A stretch of 64,000 nt of DNA from Sphingobium fuliginis. GTDB taxonomy: Bacteria > Pseudomonadota > Alphaproteobacteria > Sphingomonadales > Sphingomonadaceae. The notes under the pieces were generated by a model. That model saw only the letters and a program-made list of their open reading frames with translations, made no database searches and was not told where the DNA came from. The stretch lies in contig NZ_SEON01000002.1 in assembly GCF_004152845.1 (NCBI RefSeq), positions 372,001-436,000 of the forward strand. Direction: 5' to 3'. This document shows positions 1-8,577 of the stretch, one piece after another. Within the stretch, counting starts at the first letter, position 1, and the number at the start of each line of letters is the position of its first letter. Made by a program: the position numbers and the translations under genes.

Positions 1-645
1 GCGGGCTATGGCGGCGTGCTGCGCACCGGGGAACATTCGATCCTCTCCTTTTCGCCGGAGCTGTTCTTCACCCATGTCCGGGGCCAGTTGACCGCGCGCC
101 CGATGAAGGGCACCGCCCCCCGCGATCCCGATCTCGCCAGCGACGCGGAACTGGCCCAATGGCTGGAGCGGGATGCCAAGCAGCGCGCGGAAAATCTGAT
201 GATCGTCGACCTGCTGCGCAACGATCTGTCGCGCGTCTCCCGCGCCGGCACCGTCACTGTGCCCGACCTGTTCAAGGTCGAAACCTATCCGACCGTCCAC
301 CAGATGGTGTCGACCGTCCGGGCCCGGCTGTTGCCCGGCCTGTCGCCCGTCGACGTGCTGCGCGTCCTTTTCCCCTGCGGGTCGATCACCGGCGCGCCCA
401 AGGTCCGCGCCATGGAGATCATCGACGCGGTCGAGCCCTTTCCGCGCGGCGTCTATACCGGCTCCATGGGCTGGATCGATCCGTCGGGCGATGCCGCGTT
501 CAATGTTGCCATCCGCACCATTTGCGTCGAAGAAGGCAGCAGGGAGGGACGCCTGGGTCTGGGATCGGGCATCGTCGCGGATTCGGATGTCGCTTCCGAA
601 TGGGCGGAATGTCTGGCCAAGGGGCGCTTCCTCGCACCGGCCTGA
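1..645 (+). CDS. pabB: Aminodeoxychorismate synthase component I, C-terminal part (5' end outside window)
   Basis: This is the C-terminal 214 residues of a chorismate-binding enzyme; the frame is open from base 1. The conserved motif CGSITGAPKVRAMEII and the downstream GVYTGSMGWI are typical of the PabB/TrpE catalytic domain. PabB adds ammonia to chorismate to make 4-amino-4-deoxychorismate for p-aminobenzoate and folate. TrpE is the main alternative, but the next gene resembles aminodeoxychorismate lyase and sits 45 bases downstream on the same strand, which favours PabB. The N-terminus cannot be judged. Confidence 0.88.
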   Translation, partial: AGYGGVLRTGEHSILSFSPELFFTHVRGQLTARPMKGTAPRDPDLASDAELAQWLERDAKQRAENLMIVDLLRNDLSRVSRAGTVTVPDLFKVETYPTVHQMVSTVRARLLPGLSPVDVLRVLFPCGSITGAPKVRAMEIIDAVEPFPRGVYTGSMGWIDPSGDAAFNVAIRTICVEEGSREGRLGLGSGIVADSDVASEWAECLAKGRFLAPA

Positions 646-690
646 TTCATCGCGCCATCATCGATCGGCATAAGGGGTTTGCAATTTTCC

Positions 691-1314
691 ATGGCATTGG
701 CTGACGGACGGTTCGATCTGCTCGAAACCATGGCCTTCGATCCGGTCGAGGGCATCAGATTGCTCGAACTGCATCTGGAGCGGTTGAAGACCAGCGCGGA
801 GGCGCTCGATTTCGCCTTCGACCGCCATAATGTGCGCAATGAGCTTCAGGCCGCGACCTTCCGCCTGCGGGAGCGCAGCCGCCTTCGCCTGCTGGTGTCG
901 CGCCGGGGCTCCATCGCCATCGAAGTGCGCGAGCACCGCACCTGGCCGCAGGCGATCATGCAGGTCGCGCTCGTCCCCCGCAACGCCCCCGCCGCCGATG
1001 CGCGGCTGGCGCACAAGACGACCGACCGTTCGCTCTACCGTGACGCCCTGCGGCGCGGCGGCACCTATGAAGTGGTGATGACGGACGAACAGGGCTTCCT
1101 GACGGAGGGCAGCTTCTCCTCCATCTTCGTCGAACGCGGCGACAAGCTGCTGACCCCGCCTTTGTCGCGCGGCCTGCTGCCCGGCGTGCTGCGCCGCAGC
1201 CTGCTCGACATGGGGGAGGCAGTGGAGGCCGACCTGCGCCCCCGCGACCTGGAAACCGGCTTCTTCATCGGCAATGCGGCGCGCGGCATGGTGGCGGCGT
1301 CGCTGGTGCGCTAG
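691..1314 (+). CDS. pabC: Aminodeoxychorismate lyase-like class IV aminotransferase
   Basis: A 207-residue fold-type IV PLP protein. The segment LTEGSFSSIFVERGDKLLTPP is the family signature, and GLLPGVLRRSLL follows it. PabC splits aminodeoxychorismate into p-aminobenzoate and pyruvate. I chose ATG 691, which has an AAGGGG stretch 13 bases upstream; an in-frame TTG at 679 lies directly on that stretch and is less likely. It probably shares an operon with pabB. The TAG stop lies on the edge of a 107-bp dispersed repeat. A D-amino-acid or branched-chain aminotransferase is possible from the fold alone, but context favours PabC. Confidence 0.85.
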   Translation: MALADGRFDLLETMAFDPVEGIRLLELHLERLKTSAEALDFAFDRHNVRNELQAATFRLRERSRLRLLVSRRGSIAIEVREHRTWPQAIMQVALVPRNAPAADARLAHKTTDRSLYRDALRRGGTYEVVMTDEQGFLTEGSFSSIFVERGDKLLTPPLSRGLLPGVLRRSLLDMGEAVEADLRPRDLETGFFIGNAARGMVAASLVR

Positions 1315-1417
1315 AGCATCGTGCGCAAAAGTGGGAACCGGCTTTGCGCTTGAAAGGATGCGACAACAAAAGCTTGGAGCGCGCGCCCTGCGTACGATTG
1401 AACGCAGCGCGCTATAG
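1311..1417 (+). repeat. 107-bp twin-hairpin dispersed element, copy 1
   Basis: The element starts CTAGAGC and ends GCTATAG. It holds a first hairpin with the core AGTGGGAACCGG, a linker resembling GCGACAACAAAAGCTT, and a second hairpin. Related copies lie at 5202-5327 (inverted, interrupted), 25557-25597 (half), 28387-28493 and 38043-38149 (inverted). The first CTAG provides the stop codon of the preceding gene. The two-palindrome build and length recall RIME elements of Rhizobium and Bru-RS of Brucella; that comparison is from memory. Confidence 0.8.
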
Positions 1418-1594
1418 GGGCACGGGCAACCCTTTTCCGCACGGAATGAATTGCAGATCTTCCTCCCTCCCGGCCCTATAATCTGCCGTTACGGCCAGCC
1501 GAAGCCAACTGGCGGTTGCCCCTTCTTTCGTTGCACACTAAGGAGCCTCGCGTCCGCTTCACGCGGACCTAGGGGATTCTAGAGAAAGATTGTC
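1418..1594 (+). promoter_or_regulatory. Leader region of the aminotransferase gene with a short hairpin
   Basis: No gene is seen here. A perfect 6-bp stem with a 5-base loop (arms 1552-1557 and 1563-1568) lies about 26 bases before the start codon, and GAGAAAG just before the start may be the ribosome site. The hairpin could affect translation, but nothing matches a riboswitch class I know. Confidence 0.3.
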
Positions 1595-2800
1595 ATGATG
1601 AGCCAGACTTCCGCAGCCCTCGGTCGCATCCAGCCCTCCGCCACCCTGGCGATGAGCGCGCGCGTGAATGCCCTGAAAGCCGAAGGCGTGGACGTCATTG
1701 GCCTCTCCGCCGGCGAACCGGACTTCGACACGCCTGATTTCGTGAAGGAGGCGGGGATCGCGGCGATCCGCAAGAACCTTACCCGCTATACCGACGTGGA
1801 CGGCACCGCCGACGTCAAGGAAGCCGTCGCCTTCAAGTTCAAGCGCGACAATGGCCTTATCTACAAGCGCAGCCAGATCAGCGTCAATTCGGGCGGCAAG
1901 CACACGCTGTTCAACGCGCTGGTCGCGACCGTCGACGTGGGCGACGAGGTCATCATTCCGGCGCCCTATTGGGTCAGCTATCCCGACATCGTGAACTTCG
2001 CGGGCGGCACGCCGGTCTTCATCGAGGCGCCGGCAAGCCAGGGCTACAAGATCACCGCCGCCCAGCTGGAAGCCGCGATCACGCCGAAGACCAAGTGGGT
2101 CATGCTGAACTCGCCTTCCAACCCGTCAGGCGCAGCCTATTCGGCCGAAGAGCTGAAGGCGCTGGGCGAAGTGCTGCTGCGCCATCCCCATGTGCTGGTG
2201 ATGACGGACGATATGTATGAGCATGTCTGGTACGCGCCCACCCCCTTCGCCACCATCGCGCAGGTCTGCCCGGACCTCTACGACCGCACGCTGACGGTCA
2301 ACGGCTGCTCCAAGGCTTTTTCCATGACGGGCTGGCGCATCGGCTTTGCCGGCGGCCCGGAATGGATCATCAAGGCGATGGGCAAGCTCCAGTCGCAATC
2401 GACCAGCAATCCCTGCTCGATCAGCCAGGCGGCCGCCGTCGCGGCGCTGACCGGCGACCAGGATTTCCTGGAAGAGCGCAACGCCGCCTTCAAGAAGCGC
2501 CGCGACATGGTCGTCGCCATGCTGAACGACGCACCGGGCCTGGACTGCCCGACGCCGGAGGGCGCCTTCTACGTCTATCCCGATGCCAGCGGCGTGATCG
2601 GCAAGACGACGCCCAAGGGACAGGTGATCGACAGCGACGAAGCGCTGATCGGCTATTTCCTGGACGAAGCGAAGGTCGCCGCCGTCCACGGCGCCGCCTT
2701 TGGCCTCTCCCCGGCCTTCCGCATCAGCTACGCGACTTCGGAAGAGGTGCTGCGCAAGGCCTGCACCCGCATCCAGGAAGCCTGCGCCGCTTTGAAGTGA
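1595..2800 (+). CDS. Pyridoxal-phosphate aspartate/aromatic aminotransferase (class I)
   Basis: A 401-residue fold-type I aminotransferase. The lysine that binds PLP lies in NGCSKAFSMTGWRIG, NSPSNPSG is the conserved substrate and cofactor loop, and FRISYATS near the C-terminus holds the arginine for the substrate carboxylate. The likely reaction is aspartate plus 2-oxoglutarate to oxaloacetate plus glutamate, possibly also prephenate amination as in alphaproteobacterial AatA-type enzymes. It is transcribed alone after a 280-base gap. Tandem ATG codons at 1595 and 1598 are both possible starts. Exact substrate is inferred from family resemblance. Confidence 0.9.
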   Translation: MMSQTSAALGRIQPSATLAMSARVNALKAEGVDVIGLSAGEPDFDTPDFVKEAGIAAIRKNLTRYTDVDGTADVKEAVAFKFKRDNGLIYKRSQISVNSGGKHTLFNALVATVDVGDEVIIPAPYWVSYPDIVNFAGGTPVFIEAPASQGYKITAAQLEAAITPKTKWVMLNSPSNPSGAAYSAEELKALGEVLLRHPHVLVMTDDMYEHVWYAPTPFATIAQVCPDLYDRTLTVNGCSKAFSMTGWRIGFAGGPEWIIKAMGKLQSQSTSNPCSISQAAAVAALTGDQDFLEERNAAFKKRRDMVVAMLNDAPGLDCPTPEGAFYVYPDASGVIGKTTPKGQVIDSDEALIGYFLDEAKVAAVHGAAFGLSPAFRISYATSEEVLRKACTRIQEACAALK

Positions 2801-2853
2801 GCCCTCTTCAATCCCCCCGGGCTTAGCCTGGAACGGGACCAGCGAAGCTGGAA

Positions 2854-2885
2854 GGGAAGGACCGGACGCCAAGTCCGTCCTTCCC
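2854..2885 (+). terminator. Hairpin downstream of the aminotransferase
   Basis: GGGAAGGACCGGA pairs with TCCGTCCTTCCC apart from one bulge. No U tract follows, so it may be a transcript-stabilising hairpin or an intergenic palindrome and not an intrinsic terminator. The rest of 2801-3117 shows no gene. Confidence 0.4.
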
Positions 2886-3117
2886 CTCCCCCATCACCTC
2901 CATTTCGGAAACGGAAAATTTCTCCGGCGCCGTCTTGCAGATGGAGAGCGGGGGTCTATATCCCGTTTCGAACCGAAACTGGCCTTGCCCGACATCCATC
3001 GTCCCACATCGGACGTTGGTCGAAACTGCCCTGGCGCAGCGTTCATCCGGGACTAAGCCGCGCGACATTCATTTCCGCCCGCTTGCGGCGACCAAGACGA
3101 CCGAAAGGAAGAACGCC

Positions 3118-3279
3118 ATGTTGGCCTTCTTGAAATCCGACCTGTTCCTGCGCTTCATGGGCGGGTTCGCGATCGGCGCTATCGGGGTCTTCGTGCTTCA
3201 GCCGAACAGTGACGCGCCGCCGCTCACCAGTCCCGCCATGGCTGCATCCGCCCCGGCCGCCGGCGATGCGGCGCGCTGA
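3118..3279 (+). CDS. Small single-pass membrane protein of unknown function
   Basis: A 53-residue protein with one hydrophobic segment (FLRFMGGFAIGAIGVFVL) followed by an Ala/Pro-rich tail. An AAGGAAG ribosome site lies just before ATG 3118. It overlaps the start of the MsrA gene by 14 bases, which suggests coupled translation. I do not recognise a named family. A role in anchoring or assisting the exported MsrA is only a guess from position. Confidence 0.6.
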   Translation: MLAFLKSDLFLRFMGGFAIGAIGVFVLQPNSDAPPLTSPAMAASAPAAGDAAR

Positions 3280-3937
3280 CGGCATCGCGCTTGCTTTTCT
3301 GGCGGCCCTGGCCGTCGCTTCCCCTTTGCGTGCCGAACGGCCGGTCCTCCCGCCCGCCCCGGCGGTCGACGCAGCCCCTGCCCGCAAGCTTGAAACCGCC
3401 ATCTTCGCGGGCGGTTGCTACTGGGGCGTGGAAGGCGTCTTCTCCCATGTAAGGGGTGTCCGCCTCGCCGTCTCCGGATTCGCAGGCGGTCCTCGGGGCC
3501 GCAGGGTCGATTACGAACAGGTCAGCCAGGGCGATACCGGCTTTGCCGAAGCCGTTCGCGTCACCTACGATCCCCGGCAGGTCAGCTACGGCACGTTGCT
3601 GCGCATCTTCTTCTCAGTGATCGCGGACCCGACCACGCTCGACTATCAGGGCCCGGACCACGGCACCCAATATCGCAGCGCGCTATTTCCCCTGAATGCA
3701 GGGCAGGACAGGGCGGCCCGGGCCTATCTCGCCCAACTCGGTCAATCGGGCCTCTGGCGCGATCCCATCGTCACCCGAATAGAAGGCTTCACCGGCTTCC
3801 AGGATGCGGACCCCCATCATCAGGACTTCCTGACGAAGAACCCGCGCCATCCCTATATCCAGCGTTGGGACATGCCGAAGCTGGCCGCCCTCAAGACGAT
3901 GTTTCCGGCATTCTACAGCGACCGCCCCTCTGCCTGA
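3266..3937 (+). CDS. msrA: Exported peptide methionine-S-sulfoxide reductase
   Basis: A 223-residue MsrA. The catalytic motif GGCYWGVEGVF holds the active cysteine, and DYQGPDHGTQYRSALF and DPHHQDF are conserved substrate-pocket segments. The N-terminus is a signal peptide (MRRADGIALAFLAALAVA), so the enzyme should repair oxidised methionine in the periplasm. ATG 3266 is chosen because it begins this signal; an upstream in-frame GTG at 3209 would add a proline-rich stretch. It overlaps the small membrane gene before it. Confidence 0.92.
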   Translation: MRRADGIALAFLAALAVASPLRAERPVLPPAPAVDAAPARKLETAIFAGGCYWGVEGVFSHVRGVRLAVSGFAGGPRGRRVDYEQVSQGDTGFAEAVRVTYDPRQVSYGTLLRIFFSVIADPTTLDYQGPDHGTQYRSALFPLNAGQDRAARAYLAQLGQSGLWRDPIVTRIEGFTGFQDADPHHQDFLTKNPRHPYIQRWDMPKLAALKTMFPAFYSDRPSA

Positions 3938-3950
3938 AAAGGGAGTTTTC

Positions 3951-5066
3951 ATGAGCGACACCCACGGCCTCAAGCTGCTTTCGACCCTGGATGACGACGG
4001 CCGCCTGATCGTCGAACTGGCCGAAGAAACGCTCCCCGCTCCCACGGGCGATCAGGTGCTTGTCCGGGTGGAAGCCGCGCCGATCAACCCCTCCGACCTT
4101 GGGCTGCTGTTCGCTTCCGCCGATGTGGCAAATGCGGATTATGCCGAAGGCCGGATCGTCGCCCGCATGCCCGATCCCGCGCGCCGCGCGCTTGCGGGGC
4201 GGGTCGGCCAATCCATGGCCATCGGCAATGAAGGCGCGGGCACGGTCATCGCCGCGGGCGAGGCACCGGAAGCCCAGGCCCTGCTCGGCAAGCGGGTCGC
4301 GATGATCGGCGGCGGCATGTACGCGGAACATCGCTTGCTCGCCGCCAGCGGCTGCATGGTCCTGCCCGACGATGTCACCGCGGAGGAGGGCGCATCGGCC
4401 TTCGTCAATCCGCTGACGGCGCTTGGCTTCGTCGAAACCATGAAGCGCGAAGGGCATAAGGCGATCGTCCACACCGCCGCCGCGTCCAATCTGGGCCAGA
4501 TGCTGGTGCGCATCTGCCAGGAGGACGGCATTCCGCTGGTCAATATCGTCCGCAATGAAGCGCAGGTGGCGATCCTCAGGGATCTGGGCGCGGAATATGT
4601 GCTGGACAGTTCCCGGGACGACTTTCTCGTCCAGCTTCAGGACGCGGTCGCCGCCACAGGCGCGTCCATCGCCTTCGACGCGATCGGCGGCGGCCATCTG
4701 GTCAGCCAGATCCTCCATGCCATGGAGCAGGCCGCGAGCAAGGACGCGCCCTATAGCCGCTATGGCTCGAACGTTCTGAAACAGGCCTATGTCTACGGTG
4801 CGCTGGACCTGTCGCCGACCATCCTGACGCGCAGCTTCGGCTTTGGCTGGAACGTCGGCGGCTGGCTGCTTTTTCCCTTCCTGCAAAGGACGGACGCGGA
4901 AACGGCCGAACGCCTGCGCCAGCGGGTGCGCGACGGTCTGACGACGACCTTTGCCAGCCATTACAAGGCGCGCATCTCCCTCAAGGAAGCGCTGACCCGC
5001 GACGCCGTGCTGACCTACAATGCCCGCCGCACGGGGGAGAAATATCTGATCGTCCCGAACGGCTGA
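3951..5066 (+). CDS. Zinc-independent MDR (quinone oxidoreductase-like) dehydrogenase
   Basis: A 371-residue medium-chain dehydrogenase/reductase. The N-terminal GroES-like part includes VRVEAAPINPSDLGLL and GNEGAGTV. The NAD(P)-binding half runs from VHTAAASNLGQMLV through GAEYVLDSS. The cysteine and histidine zinc ligands of classical alcohol dehydrogenases are not seen, as in quinone oxidoreductase-like members. It starts 13 bases after msrA on the same strand, so shared transcription is likely. Substrate is unknown. Confidence 0.85.
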   Translation: MSDTHGLKLLSTLDDDGRLIVELAEETLPAPTGDQVLVRVEAAPINPSDLGLLFASADVANADYAEGRIVARMPDPARRALAGRVGQSMAIGNEGAGTVIAAGEAPEAQALLGKRVAMIGGGMYAEHRLLAASGCMVLPDDVTAEEGASAFVNPLTALGFVETMKREGHKAIVHTAAASNLGQMLVRICQEDGIPLVNIVRNEAQVAILRDLGAEYVLDSSRDDFLVQLQDAVAATGASIAFDAIGGGHLVSQILHAMEQAASKDAPYSRYGSNVLKQAYVYGALDLSPTILTRSFGFGWNVGGWLLFPFLQRTDAETAERLRQRVRDGLTTTFASHYKARISLKEALTRDAVLTYNARRTGEKYLIVPNG

Positions 5067-5150
5067 TGGCGGGCAGAGGGCAGCTGTCGCGCCCAACGCG
5101 ACCCGGGGCGCCGCTTTTCTTCCGAAACGCAGACGTCTGAATGGCAGGCC

Positions 5151-5171
5151 CCCCCGGATCAAGTCCGGGGG
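5151..5171. repeat. Short intergenic palindrome
   Basis: CCCCCGGA-TCAAG-TCCGGGGG forms a perfect 8-bp stem with a 5-base loop. Palindromes of this kind are common between genes in sphingomonads. No U tract follows on either side, so intrinsic termination is uncertain. Confidence 0.6.
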
Positions 5172-5201
5172 TGACACGGAGGACGATGTCAGGAACCAGC
5201 C

Positions 5202-5327
5202 CTCAGAGCGCGCTGCGTCAATCAGGCGCAGGCCGCTCCAGATTTCTGTCGTCGCATCCTTTCAAGCAGAAAACCGGTTCCCATCCTTCGACAGGCTCGG
5301 GACAGGCATTTCTGCGCGATGCTCTAC
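5202..5327 (-). repeat. 107-bp family element, inverted copy interrupted by a short repeat
   Basis: On the minus strand it begins TAGAGCATCGCGCAGAAA and continues with GGGAACCGG, GATGCGACGACAG and a second hairpin close to that of copy 1. About 24 bases of an unrelated GC-rich repeat (core CTTCGACAGGCTCGGGACAG on the plus strand, 5286-5305) split the first hairpin. The rest of 5067-5358 shows no gene. Confidence 0.75.
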
Positions 5328-5358
5328 AGGCCGGTTCGCTCCCCTCTGCCGGCCGACC

Positions 5359-5676
5359 TCAATCTTCCGGCGCGATGGTGACGCGCAGGCCGTCCAGCGA
5401 ATCGCTGAACGTCAGCTGGCAGGACAAGCGGCTGGTCTCGTTGCGATGGTCGGAGCTGTCGAGCAGGTCGTTCTCATCATCGCTGATCGGCGGCAGGTTG
5501 TCGGCAAAGGCCGGATCGACGAAGACGTGGCACGTCGCGCAGGAGCAGCAGCCGCCGCAGAGCGCCAGCAGTTCGTCAAAGCCGTTGTCGCGGATGATTT
5601 CCATCACGGAAAGGCCGTTCTCCGCCTCGACCGCCTGCTCTTCGCCCGAACGGTTGACCACAATCAGTTTCGCCAT
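5359..5676 (-). CDS. 2Fe-2S ferredoxin (adrenodoxin type)
   Basis: A 105-residue ferredoxin with cluster ligands in [11 protein letters not shown] (C-x5-C-x2-C spacing) and a fourth cysteine in RLSCQL. Such proteins carry single electrons to cytochromes P450, ring-hydroxylating oxygenases or Fe-S assembly. ATG 5676 is chosen because the fold starts MAKLIVVN and a GAGGGA ribosome site lies about 9 bases upstream; a longer frame exists but adds no fold. The gene diverges from the glycosylase gene. No partner reductase is next to it. Confidence 0.92.
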   Translation of the reverse strand: MAKLIVVNRSGEEQAVEAENGLSVMEIIRDNGFDELLALCGGCCSCATCHVFVDPAFADNLPPISDDENDLLDSSDHRNETSRLSCQLTFSDSLDGLRVTIAPED

Positions 5677-5752
5677 GTACCCAGGTCCCTCAAATTTTTC
5701 CCGCCGCTCATGTCGGACGGGCAACGGGAAATCAAGGGCCGGACGACAATTC

Positions 5753-6370
5753 ATGGTAAATACAGCAGAAGAATTGCGGGCCAGCCTGGACGCCATCGCC
5801 GCGATGGAGCCCGGTTTCGCCGCAGCGATAGGCCGGGTCGGCTATCCGCCGCCCCGCATCCGCGAGCCGGGCTATGAAACCCTGCTGCGCACCATCGTCG
5901 GCCAGCAGGTGAGCGTCGCCGCGGCCGCAGCGGTCTGGCGCAAGCTGGAGGCGGAACTGGGCGCGGGCTGCGCGCCGGATGCCTTGCTCGTCCGCGATTT
6001 CGATACGCTGCGCGCCTGCGGCCTGTCGCGGCAGAAGCAGGGCTATGCCAGAAGCCTGGCCGAGCTGGTGGTCGGCGGCGGCATCGACCTGCACGACCTG
6101 CCGGACGATGATGAGGACGCCATTGCGCAACTGGTGCGGATCAAGGGGATCGGGCGCTGGTCGGCGGAAATCTACCTGCTGTTCGCGGAAGGACGGCCGG
6201 ATGTCTGGCCGGCGGGCGATCTGGCCGTGCAGATCGAGATCGGACGGATATTGGGCCTGGCCGAACGCCCCAGCGAAAAGCTGACGCGGGAACTCGCCGA
6301 ACGCTGGCGTCCCCATCGCGGCGCCGCGGCGATCATGGCCTGGCACCATTATAATACGGAGGTTTTGTAA
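5753..6370 (+). CDS. alkA: DNA-3-methyladenine glycosylase II (HhH-GPD family)
   Basis: A 205-residue base-excision repair enzyme. The helix-hairpin-helix is [17 protein letters not shown], and the catalytic aspartate follows in [22 protein letters not shown] is the conserved N-terminal segment. The four-cysteine Fe-S loop of Nth/MutY is absent, so an AlkA-type alkyl-base glycosylase is most likely. The enzyme lacks the extra N-terminal domain of E. coli AlkA, as many short bacterial members do. The stop codon abuts the next gene. Confidence 0.88.
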   Translation: MVNTAEELRASLDAIAAMEPGFAAAIGRVGYPPPRIREPGYETLLRTIVGQQVSVAAAAAVWRKLEAELGAGCAPDALLVRDFDTLRACGLSRQKQGYARSLAELVVGGGIDLHDLPDDDEDAIAQLVRIKGIGRWSAEIYLLFAEGRPDVWPAGDLAVQIEIGRILGLAERPSEKLTRELAERWRPHRGAAAIMAWHHYNTEVL

Positions 6371-6598
6371 GTGCCCCTGCCCCATGCCCGCTACATCGTC
6401 CTGGAACATGAGGGCGTCTGGAAGATCAATCTCGACAACCGCTATTACGGGCCGTTCGCGACGCGGGAGGAAGCGGTGGAAAACGCCACCGCGACAGCGC
6501 AGAAGGCCAGCGGCGCGGGCTATCCCGCCTCGGTCCTGCTGATGCAGGGCACGGCCTTCGAAACGCTCTGGACCAGCGTGCAGCCCGACAGCGCCTGA
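6371..6598 (+). CDS. Small conserved protein, DUF2188-like
   Basis: A 75-residue soluble protein starting with GTG immediately after the glycosylase stop, so it is probably translationally coupled. The segment GVWKINLDNRYYGPFATREE followed by an alanine-rich helix resembles the DUF2188 pattern, a short strand-turn-strand-helix unit of unknown role. The tight link to alkA hints at a DNA-repair operon, but this is position only. Confidence 0.65.
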   Translation: MPLPHARYIVLEHEGVWKINLDNRYYGPFATREEAVENATATAQKASGAGYPASVLLMQGTAFETLWTSVQPDSA

Positions 6599-6671
6599 AA
6601 AATTTTTTCGCATCTGCGGGAACCGCCCCGCGATCCGCGCATTTAACGCCTCCGGTTGCGTGGACGTTGGG

Positions 6672-7109
6672 ATGAGCAAAAAGGTTCTGATCGTAGAAGA
6701 CGAGATTTTCGTCGCGCTGGAGATCGAGCATATCGTGGAGGATGCAGGCTTTACGGTCGGCGCCATCGCGGCCGATCGTCAGGCGGCGCTGGATGCGGCC
6801 GACGATTGCGATATCGCCCTTGTCGATCTCAATCTGCGCGACGGACCGACCGGCCCCGGCATCGGCGTCGAACTGGCCAGCCAATATGGCATACGGGTCA
6901 TCTATGTGACGGCCAATCCCGCGCAGATCGGGGCGGCTTCCACCGCCGCGCTCGGCGTCATCACCAAGCCGTTCCGGGCGCACAGCATAGCCGAAACGCT
7001 GCATCTCGCCGCCACCGACCGACCGGAACTGGAGGCCGCCGAGATCGCGGGCTTCACCCCTTTCCTGCCGGCATCCGACTCATGGAGCGCGCTGGAATCC
7101 AGAGGCTGA
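6672..7109 (+). CDS. Single-domain response regulator
   Basis: A 145-residue receiver domain with no output domain. Acidic pocket VEDE, phospho-acceptor aspartate in LVDLNLRD, conserved threonine in YVTAN and lysine in ITKPF are all present. ATG 6672 (MSKKVLIVEDE) is favoured over an in-frame GTG at 6660. Its last 56 bases overlap, tail to tail, the 3' end of the HWE kinase on the other strand. Such lone receivers act as phosphate sinks or partners; pairing with the neighbour kinase is inferred. Confidence 0.9.
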   Translation: MSKKVLIVEDEIFVALEIEHIVEDAGFTVGAIAADRQAALDAADDCDIALVDLNLRDGPTGPGIGVELASQYGIRVIYVTANPAQIGAASTAALGVITKPFRAHSIAETLHLAATDRPELEAAEIAGFTPFLPASDSWSALESRG

Positions 7110-8577
7110 GGCCAAGGCCTTCAGGTCGCCAGTCGCGCGTCATCCGCCCGCCCAGTTGCCGTTCGATGCTGAGCTGCATCAGCCGGCTGCCGAAGCCCTC
7201 ATGCGTCGCCGGAAGCGCCGGCGGTCCACCCTCTTCCCGCCAGTCGATGCGGATGTCCTCGCCTTCCCTCCCCACGAGGATCGCAACCCCGCCCGAAGGA
7301 ACGGAAAGCGCGCCATATTTGGCGGCATTGGTCGCCAGTTCATGGAACAGCAGCGCCAATGGCGTGGCGGAGCGGTCGTCTATCGCCGGATTATCGCCTG
7401 AGAAGCGTATGCGCGGCCCCAGCGCGTCGCGATAGGGCGCAAAAATCTGTTCCAATATGCCCCAAAGCCGACCCTCGTCCTGGTCCGGCTGCGAATTGGG
7501 GCCATGGGGCCGCACGAAATCATGGGCGCGTCCCAGCGCCATGATGCGGTCGCGCAGGTCGTCGGCTGCCGCGCGAATTTCGGGATGCTGGCGCGCCGAC
7601 AGGCCGATCAGGCCGGAAATCACCGAAAAGATGTTCTTGATACGGTGGGAAAGTTCATGGGCGATGACCTCCCGCTCCTCCACCATCGCGATCTGGTCGT
7701 TGATGTCGGTGCAGGTGCCGATCCAGCGGGCGATCGCACCCTCCTCGTCCCGGATCGGCAGCGCGCGACCCAATGTCCAGCGATAATCGCCGCTATGATG
7801 GCGCAGCCGATATTCGATCTCATAGGGCTCGCCGGTCTTCAGCGAATGGCGCCAGCGTTCCCAGGCCCGCTCCTGATCCTCCGGATGGAACATGCCGTTC
7901 CATCCCTCGCCATCGGTCGATCCCAGGGGAACGCCGGTGAATTCGTACCAGCGGGCGTTATAATAGTCATGATAGCCGTCCGGCAGCGTCGACCAGACCA
8001 TTTGCGGCATGGTGTCGGCCAGGGTCCGGAACATGCGATCGCTTTCCGCCACCGCCTGCGCATCCCTTTGCTGGCGGGCGATCACGTCGCGGTCGCGGCG
8101 ACGGCCCTCCAGCTCGACCATGACCTGACGGGCCAGCAGGGAAATCCCCTGGCGCTGCACATCCGTCAGACCGTCACGCGGTCTGTCGTCGATGACGCAT
8201 AGCGCGCCGAGCGAAGCCCCCTCGCCATCGATCAGCGGCGCACCGGCATAGAAACGGATGAAGGGCGCCCCGGTGACGAGCGGATTGTCGCGGAAATCGG
8301 GGTTCTGCGCAGTATCGGGCACCACGAAGATGCCGCTTCCCTGCATCGCATGGGCGCAGAAGGACATATCGCGCGGCGTTTCCTCCGCATCCAGCCCGGT
8401 GCGGGCCAGGAAGCGTTGGCGGTCATCCTCCACGATGCTGACCAGAGCGATGGGCGTCCCGCACAGCGCGGCGGCGAAGGCGGTGATCTGGTCGAGCGTG
8501 GCAAAGCCACCGGTATCGAGATCGTATCGCGCCAGCAACGCCGCGCGGTCCGTCTCGAGCCCGCGTCCTTCAGCCAT
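7054..8577 (-). CDS. GAF-PAS HWE-family sensor histidine kinase
   Basis: A 507-residue soluble kinase. A GAF domain occupies about residues 25-165, a PAS domain about 185-300 (including WYEFTGVP and RYRWTLGR-like sequence), and the kinase core follows. [13 protein letters not shown] holds the phospho-histidine, [13 protein letters not shown] is the N-box, and IDWREEGG supplies the W-x-E of the HWE group. No membrane segment is present, so it senses a cytoplasmic signal, perhaps light or redox. It overlaps murA by 8 bases at its start and the response regulator at its end. Confidence 0.93.
   Translation of the reverse strand: MAEGRGLETDRAALLARYDLDTGGFATLDQITAFAAALCGTPIALVSIVEDDRQRFLARTGLDAEETPRDMSFCAHAMQGSGIFVVPDTAQNPDFRDNPLVTGAPFIRFYAGAPLIDGEGASLGALCVIDDRPRDGLTDVQRQGISLLARQVMVELEGRRRDRDVIARQQRDAQAVAESDRMFRTLADTMPQMVWSTLPDGYHDYYNARWYEFTGVPLGSTDGEGWNGMFHPEDQERAWERWRHSLKTGEPYEIEYRLRHHSGDYRWTLGRALPIRDEEGAIARWIGTCTDINDQIAMVEEREVIAHELSHRIKNIFSVISGLIGLSARQHPEIRAAADDLRDRIMALGRAHDFVRPHGPNSQPDQDEGRLWGILEQIFAPYRDALGPRIRFSGDNPAIDDRSATPLALLFHELATNAAKYGALSVPSGGVAILVGREGEDIRIDWREEGGPPALPATHEGFGSRLMQLSIERQLGGRMTRDWRPEGLGLSLWIPARSMSRMPAGKG

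Noticed and set aside
1552..1568. Riboswitch before the aminotransferase
   Set aside because: Only one short stem is visible, with no conserved core of a known class.
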